DNA of 37,338 nt from a virus. The DNA is taken from the IMG/VR virus record IMGVR_UViG_3300005914_000029, positions 1-37,338 of that record. One strand, given 5' to 3'. Position numbers and translations under genes: made by a program. Below the pieces are notes generated by a model. It was not told the origin of the DNA and made no database searches. It saw only the letters and a program-made list of their open reading frames with translations. This document shows positions 30,881 to 37,234 of the stretch, piece by piece; within the stretch, counting starts at the first letter, position 1; the number at the start of each line of letters is the position of its first letter.

Positions 30881-30927
30881 TGAAAAGACTAAACATTGAT
30901 TGGATTAACAAGGAGTGGAGCACATGA
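30880..30927 (+). CDS. Junction micro-gene 1, 15 aa (MKRL fused to NIDWINKEWST)
   Basis: ATG AAA AGA CTA, identical to the first codons of the gene at 31314, is fused to a copy of the C-terminus of the gene at 30357. It overlaps copy 1 (TAATG) and copy 2 (ATGA), so it keeps ribosomes coupled along the array. It may have no function beyond carrying the ribosome site for copy 2. Confidence 0.5.
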   Translation: MKRLNIDWINKEWST

Positions 30928-31106
30928 GTTTTATTTTATTTGTAATAAATTGGGTACCTAAGGATTCACTATATTCAGTTTTAATTGGGGCCATTAATAT
31001 TTGGGGGCCGGATGGCGAGGTTCGTTGTTTGTTGGGCGCTGATTGGTGCGCGGACTATATACTCCTCGATATATTTTTTATGAAATTCTTTTTCTCGTTC
31101 GAATGA
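30924..31106 (+). CDS. Tandem family protein copy 2, 60 aa
   Basis: ATG eight bases after AAGGAG. SFILFVINWVPKDSLYSV, then EVRCLLGADW and LLDIFFMKFFFSFE align with copies 1 and 3; RCL and the W-(V/I)-(P/T)-(K/S) turn are shared. The protein sequence has drifted more than the intergenic junctions. Confidence 0.7.
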   Translation: MSFILFVINWVPKDSLYSVLIGAINIWGPDGEVRCLLGADWCADYILLDIFFMKFFFSFE

Positions 31107-31150
31107 AAAGACTAAACATTGATTGGATTAACAAGGAGTGGAGTATATGA
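31103..31150 (+). CDS. Junction micro-gene 2, 15 aa (MKRL fused to NIDWINKEWSI)
   Basis: The same fusion as at 30880 with one residue change, again overlapping copy 2 (ATGA) and copy 3 (ATGA). Its near identity to micro-gene 1 suggests recent duplication or selection on the ribosome-binding segment. Confidence 0.5.
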   Translation: MKRLNIDWINKEWSI

Positions 31151-31314
31151 GTTTTGACTTATTTGGAATAGATTGGATACCTTCGGATTCAATATATGGG
31201 TGTTGGCTTTTGTCCGTCAATAATTGGGAGGACGAGGCACGTTGTTTGTTTTGCGTTCACTCGGAAGCAGGCTACATAAGAGTCCACATATTTTTTATGA
31301 CGTTTGTATTTTAA
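31147..31314 (+). CDS. Tandem family protein copy 3, 55 aa
   Basis: ATG after AAGGAG. SFDLFGIDWIPSDSIYGCW, then NNWEDEARCLFCVHSE and IFFMTFVF. It is the shortest copy. Its TAA overlaps the ATG of the next gene, whose MKRL start is the source of the junction copies. Confidence 0.7.
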   Translation: MSFDLFGIDWIPSDSIYGCWLLSVNNWEDEARCLFCVHSEAGYIRVHIFFMTFVF

Positions 31315-31571
31315 TGAAAAGACTAAGCGACCAGAACCTTAAGTGGAGTATCAAGGGATCAATCGAAATAACAAAGGTTACAGCAACTGCATTCTATACT
31401 TATGCGATTTTTGTACTCAATGACATGATTGTGCCCACATCTTCTTACAGACACATACACTGGTATTTGTGTGGAGCAGTGGCTATTTCTTTATGGACCA
31501 CCATTGCGTTAGTATTGACCAAATCCCATAGGGACCGTATGTCGGCTATATCAATGGAAATAGAGGGATAA
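31314..31571 (+). CDS. Two-pass membrane protein, 85 aa
   Basis: The start ATG 31314 (MKRLSDQNLKW) is fixed by the TAATG overlap with copy 3. Two hydrophobic segments (ATAFYTYAIFVLND and WYLCGAVAISLWTTIALVL) are separated by a polar loop. No family recognised. Confidence 0.7.
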   Translation: MKRLSDQNLKWSIKGSIEITKVTATAFYTYAIFVLNDMIVPTSSYRHIHWYLCGAVAISLWTTIALVLTKSHRDRMSAISMEIEG

Positions 31572-31576
31572 TAGAC

Positions 31577-31831
31577 ATGTCAAAAGAAACAGATTTGCAA
31601 AACGCAGTACGCATGAAAGACTTACTAAGATTTGATGAAATCAAACTAGTGCTCAAAGCTATAACAATGTTAATATTCTCGCCTATTGTCATACCTGTAG
31701 TAATTATATTAGAGGAGAGAGAAAAGATAAAAACCTTCTACTCTGAAAGCTGGGATATCCTAACGGGGGAGTCTTACATCTTCTCTGAAATCAAAGATAA
31801 ACGAGAAAGACGAAAGAAGAATGAAGATTAA
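31577..31831 (+). CDS. Membrane-anchored protein, 84 aa
   Basis: A charged N-terminal helix, then one strong hydrophobic segment (AITMLIFSPIVIPVVIILEE, about 29-48), then a charged C-terminal tail rich in Lys/Glu (KDKRERRKKNED). Function unknown. Confidence 0.68.
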   Translation: MSKETDLQNAVRMKDLLRFDEIKLVLKAITMLIFSPIVIPVVIILEEREKIKTFYSESWDILTGESYIFSEIKDKRERRKKNED

Positions 31832-31845
31832 ACAGAGGTGAAGTG

Positions 31846-32067
31846 ATGAAAAAATTAAGCTATTTTTGGGCAACAATGTTAACAAATATAACAGGCACTG
31901 TTCTGCTTACTCAGGGCATAGTGGTACTCACTGGATTAATCACATACGAAGCGCCTTACGAAAATATGCTCTGGTATTGTCTAGCGGCGTTTTTACTGTC
32001 ATGGGTGTATGCGGTTATTATTATGTCGATTAATGCTTACCGAATAGGCCGAATAGGCCGAGGGTGA
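31846..32067 (+). CDS. Two-pass membrane protein, 73 aa
   Basis: The ATG at 31846 follows AGAGG at good spacing; the GTG three bases upstream is less likely. Hydrophobic segments are TNITGTVLLTQGIVVLTGLI and LAAFLLSWVYAVIIMSI, with a C-terminal RIGRIGRG repeat encoded by two GGCCGAATA units. Function unknown. Confidence 0.68.
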   Translation: MKKLSYFWATMLTNITGTVLLTQGIVVLTGLITYEAPYENMLWYCLAAFLLSWVYAVIIMSINAYRIGRIGRG

Positions 32068-32083
32068 AGAATGAGGAAAGGTT

Positions 32084-32296
32084 ATGAAAATTATATGCCA
32101 CAAATGTGAAGGCCCATACGAAGAGGGCCGTTTACCACGCGAAAATGCACGTAAAAGCTACGTGTACGGCCCTTTTGAATGTGCCAAATGCGATTATCGG
32201 GGTCATTTTATAAAGGCAAGAAAAGAATTTTTGGCTAGTAACTATTTTAAGGCTTGGGATCGGAGAAGGGTCTCACTGCATTTTTATGGAAAGTGA
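32084..32296 (+). CDS. Small zinc-ribbon-like protein, 70 aa
   Basis: Two CxxC knuckles (ICHKCEG at 4-10 and ECAKCDYRG) are separated by 26 residues, then a basic helix (KARKEF, DRRRVS). It probably binds zinc and perhaps nucleic acid, possibly as an inhibitor or adaptor. GAGGAAAGG precedes the ATG. Confidence 0.7.
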   Translation: MKIICHKCEGPYEEGRLPRENARKSYVYGPFECAKCDYRGHFIKARKEFLASNYFKAWDRRRVSLHFYGK

Positions 32297-32450
32297 AGTG
32301 AAATATACCGGCAAGGTGAACGGCTTACAAGCGGATTGGATTATTTTTGATGAGCTTGAAGAAATAGAAAAAACACATAAAAAGACCAAAAACAAAAATA
32401 AAAATAAAACAGGCACTGTTCATAACTGGCTAGGAAAGAAATTCAAATGA
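32286..32450 (+). CDS. Small Lys-rich protein, 54 aa
   Basis: It overlaps the previous gene by 11 bases and the next by ATGA. DWIIFDELEEIEK leads to a Lys/Asn-rich run (KKTKNKNKNK) and TGTVHNWLGKKFK. An alternative start is GTG 32298. The clean fit between overlapping neighbours supports a real gene. Function unknown. Confidence 0.6.
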   Translation: MESEVKYTGKVNGLQADWIIFDELEEIEKTHKKTKNKNKNKTGTVHNWLGKKFK

Positions 32451-32701
32451 ATATGGAAGCAATCGTTGAGGCAAACAAACCCATAAGAGAGTTCTCAAGA
32501 ATTTATCATGTTCCCAGTGAACAGCTCCGTAGAGATAGTCCGCCTGCCCACAAAGGAGTTGCAGAGTGGTTCCATGATAGAACCATAGATGAGGTGGAGA
32601 GGTGTTATGGAGGGTACTGGTCTGTATTTGAATCCCGCCGAAAAGGGGAAAACTATACTGTGACATGCCGTTGCGATTTTTGGCCGGCAAAGGAGAAGTG
32701 A
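32447..32701 (+). CDS. Unknown early protein, 84 aa
   Basis: Mixed alpha/beta with a central HKGVAEWFHDRTIDEVERCYGGYW and a C-terminal CRCDFWPAKEK. An alternative start is Met3. Linked to its neighbours by ATGA and TGATG overlaps. No family recognised. Confidence 0.65.
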   Translation: MNMEAIVEANKPIREFSRIYHVPSEQLRRDSPPAHKGVAEWFHDRTIDEVERCYGGYWSVFESRRKGENYTVTCRCDFWPAKEK

Positions 32702-32955
32702 TGAACAAAGAACAAAGATATGTAGTACTTAAAATGTCAGATATAGAAGAGTTTCTTAACGAGAGTCAAAAAATACAGTTAAGTAACATATGCTTTCGGG
32801 TTGAGCAAAGCCGATTGTTACATAAAAAGGAATCTTTAAAGGCGGTAGTAGTCGAGCATGACTGGCCTGAGTATGAACCAACTTGGGACGCTATAGAGGC
32901 CCGCATCAATGCGGAGGATATTAACAACACCACTGAATCAGTGGAGGAGAAGTGA
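32701..32955 (+). CDS. Conserved small phage protein, 84 aa
   Basis: The start ATG 32701 overlaps the previous stop (TGATG), with GGAGAAG upstream. RYVVLKMSDIEEFL, then VVVEHDWPEYEPTWDAIEARI is a pattern I recall from many phages of Proteobacteria. Function unknown. Confidence 0.77.
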   Translation: MNKEQRYVVLKMSDIEEFLNESQKIQLSNICFRVEQSRLLHKKESLKAVVVEHDWPEYEPTWDAIEARINAEDINNTTESVEEK

Positions 32956-33086
32956 TGATGGGACCGGGTTTTGGAAATGAGGTAGGTAAACTAATGGTAA
33001 AGCGTGTTATACGAATTAGCTTGTATTTAAGCGTGTGTTTATTGGTAATAGGATGGATAATTGGCTATTCATTGGCGGTGAATTGA
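32955..33086 (+). CDS. Small single-pass membrane protein, 43 aa
   Basis: It starts in a TGATG overlap behind GGAGAAG and ends in another TGATG overlap. A Gly-rich, basic N-terminus (MMGPGFGNEVGKLMVKRVIR) leads to one hydrophobic helix (ISLYLSVCLLVIGWIIGYSLAV). Function unknown. Confidence 0.68.
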   Translation: MMGPGFGNEVGKLMVKRVIRISLYLSVCLLVIGWIIGYSLAVN

Positions 33087-33328
33087 TGGTTACGACAGCC
33101 GCCGCTGACTCAAGCGCGAGTATTAAAACACTTTCAATTGTAACAGAAGCAGGCGCTAAATCTTACTTTGTAGGTCAGCAACTTGCAGGAGGCGTGGTGG
33201 CGGGAATCAAGCATGATTTCCTGCATTACACTGGCGACCCCTATTCAACATATATAGGGCGTTCGGATACTGGGAAGATGTTGTTCAGCGTTAGCCCTCT
33301 TTGTCCGATTGAATGCGAATACTTATAA
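33086..33328 (+). CDS. Unknown early protein, 80 aa
   Basis: Start ATG 33086 by TGATG overlap. AKSYFVGQQLAGGVVAGIKHD and TYIGRSDTGKMLFSV give a beta-barrel-like pattern; the ending PLCPIECEYL has two Cys. No family recognised. Confidence 0.68.
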   Translation: MVTTAAADSSASIKTLSIVTEAGAKSYFVGQQLAGGVVAGIKHDFLHYTGDPYSTYIGRSDTGKMLFSVSPLCPIECEYL

Positions 33329-33350
33329 CTAAACAACTATGGAAATTACA

Positions 33351-33557
33351 ATGAAAATATCAAATTCTCAATTATTATTACTAATACATTATTTGACTAG
33401 TTCAACCGATCAAAACGTACATCAACGATACGCACTCCTAAACGAAATTATCGACCAGCAAAACGAGGATCTTGTTGATTTCGATTTCTCTAACATTGAG
33501 CAAAGTGTTCAGGCTAAGGAGGTTACGGCTCGCAAGAGACCAAAGGGGAAGTTATGA
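33351..33557 (+). CDS. Small helical protein, 68 aa
   Basis: Start chosen at ATG 33351 (MKISNSQLLLLIHYL) with GGAA upstream; ATG 33339 would add four residues. Helical N-terminus, acidic middle (NEDLVDFDF) and basic end (RKRPKGKL). ATGA overlap with the next gene. Function unknown. Confidence 0.66.
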   Translation: MKISNSQLLLLIHYLTSSTDQNVHQRYALLNEIIDQQNEDLVDFDFSNIEQSVQAKEVTARKRPKGKL

Positions 33558-33808
33558 TTACTGAAAGAGAAAAATATTTGATGGAAGCTTGGGCCTCCGA
33601 ACCGGCCACCGAGATCGAACTTAACCAATGGCTAAAATCTGATTATGGAGATGACACTGTAGAAAAGGCGCTTAGTAATGCGGCTGACAGGTACGTAGCC
33701 GCAAAGAACCCAGTGCCATCATTTACTGGATTATTCTTGGATACCGGAGACATGATTGCCATAGTATTGGTTATGTGTTGGTTTATGTGGATGCCATATG
33801 GAATTTAA
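33554..33808 (+). CDS. Tail-anchored membrane protein, 84 aa
   Basis: A soluble helical part (about 1-58, acidic) precedes one C-terminal hydrophobic helix (DMIAIVLVMCWFMWMPYGI), giving a tail-anchored layout. GGGGAAG precedes the overlapping ATG. Function unknown. Confidence 0.66.
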   Translation: MITEREKYLMEAWASEPATEIELNQWLKSDYGDDTVEKALSNAADRYVAAKNPVPSFTGLFLDTGDMIAIVLVMCWFMWMPYGI

Positions 33809-33829
33809 AATTTATTAGACGAGGATGAA

Positions 33830-34087
33830 ATGATGAAAAACGTCACACATGTATTGAATTATCTTAGCTCTGCCCCAGGTGGACAGACAACTCTAAACAA
33901 AGGGGAAGTTGAATTCCTGTTCGGTGAATATAGCGGGACTGTAATTTGTTGTGGACACTTGCGCGAGATAGTTGCTACACCAATAACGGACAATCTATTT
34001 AGCATTTCAACTAAAGCAATATCCTACAGGGAATGCGAGAGCGCCAGTCAGCGAGCAACAAGAAAATTAATGGGTGCAGGTGAGTGA
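33830..34087 (+). CDS. Unknown early protein, 85 aa
   Basis: GAGG ribosome site; ATG 33830 or 33833. TVICCGHLREIV and a basic C-terminus (SQRATRKLMGAGE). Its TGA overlaps the DUF551 gene start (TGATG). No family recognised. Confidence 0.63.
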   Translation: MMKNVTHVLNYLSSAPGGQTTLNKGEVEFLFGEYSGTVICCGHLREIVATPITDNLFSISTKAISYRECESASQRATRKLMGAGE

Positions 34088-34572
34088 TGAGTGAATGGAT
34101 AAGCATCAACGATAGATTACCAAAAGAAGGCGAACACGTTCTTGGATATATTCATTGTAGCAAGAGTTATGCCAGTGTAAGTCTTTATGTTGATAATGGG
34201 AATTATTTTAATCCTACTGAGACTTGGTGGATAGTACTAGATGATATTGATCAGATAGAAATCGATGATGTATCGCATTGGATGCCATTACCAACACCGC
34301 CGAAAGAATTTATATATGATGGTGGATATTACGAATGGGAAACAAAATACTCAACTGATATGGTTTTTAAAGTAGCCCCTTTTGGCACATTATTCGCAGT
34401 GAATGGATTTGTATATCGCAAAAGATCCAGAAGTACCGCCGCAATTGTGGAACATGAAGATGAGGATATGCATGGTAAATTACCTAAGGACTCCCCTCAT
34501 TATGGATATTGGCGCTACTTTACCCCAGATGAAATCATAGCAACTTTAAATACGGAGAAGGATCATGAGTGA
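34087..34572 (+). CDS. DUF551-containing protein with extra C-terminal domain, 161 aa
   Basis: Residues 1-75 match DUF551: EWISINDRLPKEGEHVLGYI at the start and DDVSHWMPLPTPPKEF at the end. The next 85 residues (YYEWETKY, then GTLFAVNGFVYRKRS) are not part of that family. DUF551 is common in phages and prophages with no established function. Start at ATG 34087 through a TGATG overlap. Confidence 0.83.
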   Translation: MSEWISINDRLPKEGEHVLGYIHCSKSYASVSLYVDNGNYFNPTETWWIVLDDIDQIEIDDVSHWMPLPTPPKEFIYDGGYYEWETKYSTDMVFKVAPFGTLFAVNGFVYRKRSRSTAAIVEHEDEDMHGKLPKDSPHYGYWRYFTPDEIIATLNTEKDHE

Positions 34573-34774
34573 ATGGATCAGTGTTAAAGACAGATACCCA
34601 ACTGAGGATCAAAGGGTTATATACTATTTTGAATTTGTGGGTATGCACTTTGGTACATATAGAACTTTCGTTGAGGAAGGTTACACCTGTCATCAATTTG
34701 GTGGGAGACATGGGTTCTTGACAGACGATGTTACTCACTGGATGCCTCAACCCCTTCCTCCAGTGTTAGATTAA
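34565..34774 (+). CDS. DUF551 protein, 69 aa
   Basis: A single DUF551 domain: MSEWISVKDRYPTEDQRVIY at the start and DDVTHWMPQPLPP at the end. It is a paralogue of the N-terminal domain of the preceding gene and overlaps it by eight bases. GGAGAAGG lies upstream of the ATG. Confidence 0.85.
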   Translation: MSEWISVKDRYPTEDQRVIYYFEFVGMHFGTYRTFVEEGYTCHQFGGRHGFLTDDVTHWMPQPLPPVLD

Positions 34775-34782
34775 TTAAGGTG

Positions 34783-34811
34783 TTGCATTGTATCCAAAAC
34801 TATGATATACT
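34783..34811 (+). promoter_or_regulatory. Sigma70-type early promoter
   Basis: TTGCAT, 17 bases, TATACT. The ATG at 34818 lies six bases after the -10 box, at the expected +1. Confidence 0.75.
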
Positions 34812-34817
34812 CTGTAT

Positions 34818-34934
34818 ATGAATATTGATGGATGGAATGGTAGTTGCGAGGACTGGTTGCACGGCGACGAAGATGGTTGTTGTGACATTGTTGAAGATGA
34901 AGAAGAGGAGGAGGATTCACATGTGGTACACTAA
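34818..34934 (+). CDS. Acidic peptide, 38 aa, possibly from a leaderless mRNA
   Basis: MNIDGWNGSCEDWLHGDEDG, then two Cys and an E/D run ending DSHVVH. The ATG coincides with the predicted transcription start of the promoter at 34783. Part of the acidic run is forced by the GAGGAGGAGG ribosome site of the next gene, which it overlaps by 14 bases, so it may act as a translated leader. About 15 of 38 residues are Asp or Glu. Could be a DNA mimic or only a leader. Confidence 0.5.
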   Translation: MNIDGWNGSCEDWLHGDEDGCCDIVEDEEEEEDSHVVH

Positions 34935-35367
34935 ACGTATTAAACACCCCGAGACAGAACACCGAACAAGAGTTGTGTACAGTGCACTACGTACACCTGA
35001 TGGTACTGTATTGGAATCTCGATATCGTCATGATTACAATGAGTACATTGATGCTAATGGTAAGTGGTATATGATCGATGGAGGTCTTACGTTCCTTAGG
35101 CGTTCTAATAATGGTGATGAGACAATGTTGTCTCTGAATAACGACGACGACCACGACTTGATACGATCAAAGGTTCGTTGGGGCAGTTATGGGATAAACG
35201 GTGATCAACCAGTAACTTATGTTCGGGTGATGGACATGACAACAAAGCATGTACAAGCTGTCTATGATCTATTGTTAAAGACAGACCCAAGCTTTGGGTA
35301 CCCAAAGCATAATGAGATGATGTTACTGGTTATGCAAAATGAATTATTAACAAGGATACCAGTATGA
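34921..35367 (+). CDS. Phage early protein, paralogue of the protein at 27808
   Basis: The start at ATG 34921 (MWYTKRIKHPE) has a strong GGAGG. The 148 residues share SALRTPDGTVLESRYRHDY, YIDANG, YMIDGG and WGSYGINGDQP with the 27808 protein; this copy has a longer, basic N-terminus and C-terminus. The longer reading from 34825 uses the wrong frame for the acidic leader and is rejected. ATGA overlap with the next gene. Confidence 0.78.
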   Translation: MWYTKRIKHPETEHRTRVVYSALRTPDGTVLESRYRHDYNEYIDANGKWYMIDGGLTFLRRSNNGDETMLSLNNDDDHDLIRSKVRWGSYGINGDQPVTYVRVMDMTTKHVQAVYDLLLKTDPSFGYPKHNEMMLLVMQNELLTRIPV

Positions 35368-35942
35368 AAAAACTTACAGACCCTAAAGCATTAGAGAATT
35401 ATTACGAGAGTTTATTCAGTGTCTATACTGCAACAAACAATTGTGGCGGTAGATCGACTCGTGCAGAGTTGTTAGCCATGACTATTGAAGAATTTCTTAT
35501 GCAATTCTCACCAAACGGTGTGCGTCTGATTGGTGATCACCAAGAATCCTATAAGATGTCCTATAAGATGAGTGAATTGGAAGATAAACAACAGCTAAAG
35601 CCGAGTTCAGCCGATAGGACCTATAATATAGGTGATCATGTCACTATCCATGGTGTATCCACAACTAACCCAAACCACGAGGGTCGGGTAGAGGATTACA
35701 ACGAAAGGGGAGTATACATTAATAATGTTAAGAGGCCCTATACTGGAGACTTTAAGCACCGCTTCGTTTTGTATGAAGCGTTAAACCATCCAAAACTGAA
35801 CCGTAAACACGACACACATGACACGATAACTGAGTATAAAGACCCTACTAAGGTTGGCATGATGCAACATGCAGGCTATACGCCACATACAGCGGGTGCC
35901 GAACAAACACCTAAGCCCCCTGGTGATGTGATGAATGAGTAA
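35364..35942 (+). CDS. Unknown early protein with KOW/SH3-like segment, 192 aa
   Basis: A helical N-terminus (residues 1-60) is followed by an in-frame micro-duplication YKMSYKMS encoded by a repeated CCTATAAGATG. DHVTIHGVSTTNPNHEGRVED and RGVYINNVKRPY form a KOW-like strand pattern; the C-terminus is polar with several His and Pro. Coupled by ATGA to the preceding paralogue. Function unknown. Confidence 0.68.
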   Translation: MKKLTDPKALENYYESLFSVYTATNNCGGRSTRAELLAMTIEEFLMQFSPNGVRLIGDHQESYKMSYKMSELEDKQQLKPSSADRTYNIGDHVTIHGVSTTNPNHEGRVEDYNERGVYINNVKRPYTGDFKHRFVLYEALNHPKLNRKHDTHDTITEYKDPTKVGMMQHAGYTPHTAGAEQTPKPPGDVMNE

Positions 35943-36129
35943 ATGGATAAGCAACATAACTAACTTAATAGACGGTCTAAGGAGTAAAATAATGTGGAAA
36001 ACCAAAACGTTGTTACCATTTAAGTCCGAGTCTGGAGATATGTTCTTAATTGATTCGACTAGGTATGTCGAAGAAACTATGATACATTATGAAGCTGGAT
36101 ATACTGGATGGAGATTACATGATGGATGA
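35935..36129 (+). CDS. Small protein with a DUF551-like remnant start, 64 aa (or 45 aa from 35992)
   Basis: The first codons (ATGAGTAAATGGATAAGCA) nearly match the two DUF551 genes upstream, but the rest of that domain is absent. An internal ATG at 35992 (MWKTKTLLPFKSESG) has AAGGAG upstream and is probably the main start. The body (GDMFLIDSTRYVEE, GYTGWRLHDG) is unlike DUF551. It overlaps its neighbours on both sides. Confidence 0.6.
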   Translation: MSKWISNITNLIDGLRSKIMWKTKTLLPFKSESGDMFLIDSTRYVEETMIHYEAGYTGWRLHDG

Positions 36130-36472
36130 TGGACAACTGGAAAGGGCAATAAAGAAATTGGAATGTGTGCAAGCACTGTTGATCACGGCAGAAAACGATC
36201 TATTAGAACAAGCTGAAGAGCATGCCCACAATTTAGCTATTGTAAAAACAATCGTACAAGATGTGCAGTTGACGATGGAGGGCCCAGACCCTGAGCATGA
36301 AGAATGTATGCAGTGCCATGATAGAGGATACATTCTCATTCCTCGGAAAGAATTGCCATTTCAGTTACATAAGTGTTATAAATGTAACAAGTATCCATCG
36401 ATGGAGAGCGCCACAGGGGCGTTTAAATATGACCAAAGAACAGAGCCAAGAAAAAAAGAGGACTCAATATGA
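36119..36472 (+). CDS. Zinc-knuckle protein with coiled-coil N-terminus, 117 aa
   Basis: Starting at ATG 36119 (or 36122, TGGAG upstream), the first 60 residues form a heptad-like helix (ERAIKKLECVQALLITAENDLLEQAEE). They are followed by CMQCHDRGYI and CYKCNKY, two CxxC pairs as in DnaJ or anti-TRAP zinc modules. It may bind a partner protein or RNA. ATGA overlap with the next gene. Confidence 0.72.
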   Translation: MMDDGQLERAIKKLECVQALLITAENDLLEQAEEHAHNLAIVKTIVQDVQLTMEGPDPEHEECMQCHDRGYILIPRKELPFQLHKCYKCNKYPSMESATGAFKYDQRTEPRKKEDSI

Positions 36473-36624
36473 ATCGCCACGAATACTTTAAACGAGAACG
36501 ACGACGGTTCATAGGAGCATGGACATTCAACATACTGTTGTTTATATTATACTGTGGTATTATTGTAGGCTTCTTCTCATTAGTAGACTATTTACTCATT
36601 GGAGGAACATCAATTGATAAATGA
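36469..36624 (+). CDS. Small single-pass membrane protein, 51 aa
   Basis: A basic N-terminus (HEYFKRERRRF) precedes one long hydrophobic segment (NILLFILYCGIIVGFFSLVDYLLI). Start fixed by the ATGA overlap with the zinc-knuckle gene. Function unknown. Confidence 0.7.
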   Translation: MNRHEYFKRERRRFIGAWTFNILLFILYCGIIVGFFSLVDYLLIGGTSIDK

Positions 36625-36859
36625 ATTATTTGTACAAACAGTATGTCAAATATGGGCATCGTATACTATCATAGCAGTATTCTATGCGATAGTCGCAGGA
36701 CTTTACCGATTCGAACCAGAGCAGATTCAAGACGAAGAAGGGTGTATGGTAGAAGTTCCGCCATCGATGCTTTGGGTTATAGTTGATCTTATAAACTTTG
36801 GTTGGTTCATAATCACACCAGTAACAGGTATAATCCTGGTATGGAGTATACCACAATAA
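36614..36859 (+). CDS. Two-pass membrane protein starting at TTG, 81 aa
   Basis: The best start is TTG 36614, nine bases after GGAGG and inside the previous gene; the frame has no suitable ATG. Hydrophobic segments are ASYTIIAVFYAIVAGLY and MLWVIVDLINFGWFII...GIILVW, with an acidic loop between. Function unknown. Confidence 0.67.
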   Translation: MINELFVQTVCQIWASYTIIAVFYAIVAGLYRFEPEQIQDEEGCMVEVPPSMLWVIVDLINFGWFIITPVTGIILVWSIPQ

Positions 36860-36883
36860 TTCTTTAGCGACAGGAGCAGAGCG

Positions 36884-37234
36884 ATGGATGAACACACAGA
36901 ACAAGAGTTGAGGGACAAACTGTTAATAGCCGAGAGTATCCATGAGAGAGCGACAGAACGGTTGTTGAAAGCAAATAAAGCCGCAGAGTATTCAAAAGTA
37001 CAAGGGCTAATCAACCAAGCGTGTTTGAACGTCGAGAGTGATTATGTGCCTGATTGGAGTCGATTCCGTCAAGTGTGGTGGCCTTCTTACTGCCGCATTG
37101 GGGGAGAGTGGGAGATTACCGAGGGCGGACATGAGACTCCTACAGGGATTATATACCAATCCACAGAAGCCAAGTGCCAACAAGTCTGCGACATCTTGAA
37201 TGACATTAAGTTAAAACCAGTGGGGGTGAAGTGA
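36884..37234 (+). CDS. Unknown early protein with helical N-terminus, 116 aa
   Basis: CAGGAGCAG precedes the ATG. Residues 1-45 are a charged helix (EQELRDKLLIAESIHERATERLLK). The rest has WSRFRQVWWPSYCRIGGEWEI and a helix CQQVCDILNDIK. Its TGA overlaps the next ATG (TGATG). No family recognised. Confidence 0.68.
   Translation: MDEHTEQELRDKLLIAESIHERATERLLKANKAAEYSKVQGLINQACLNVESDYVPDWSRFRQVWWPSYCRIGGEWEITEGGHETPTGIIYQSTEAKCQQVCDILNDIKLKPVGVK

Larger units (their letters stand above)
30636..31325 (+). repeat. Tandem triplication of a small gene with its flanks
   Basis: GATTGGATTA-N2-AAGGAGTGGAG occurs at 30636, 30898 and 31121 (spacing 262 and 223), each followed by a related 55-72-codon gene opening (M)SF-x-LF. 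Each copy ends in TAATGAAAAGACTAA or ATGAAAAGACTAA. The unit runs from the tail of the gene at 30357 to the first codons of the gene at 31314. Confidence 0.85.

Noticed and set aside
34825-34920. N-terminal extension of the 34921 protein from ATG 34825
   Set aside because: The GGAGG ribosome site just before ATG 34921 and alignment with the paralogue place the start there.
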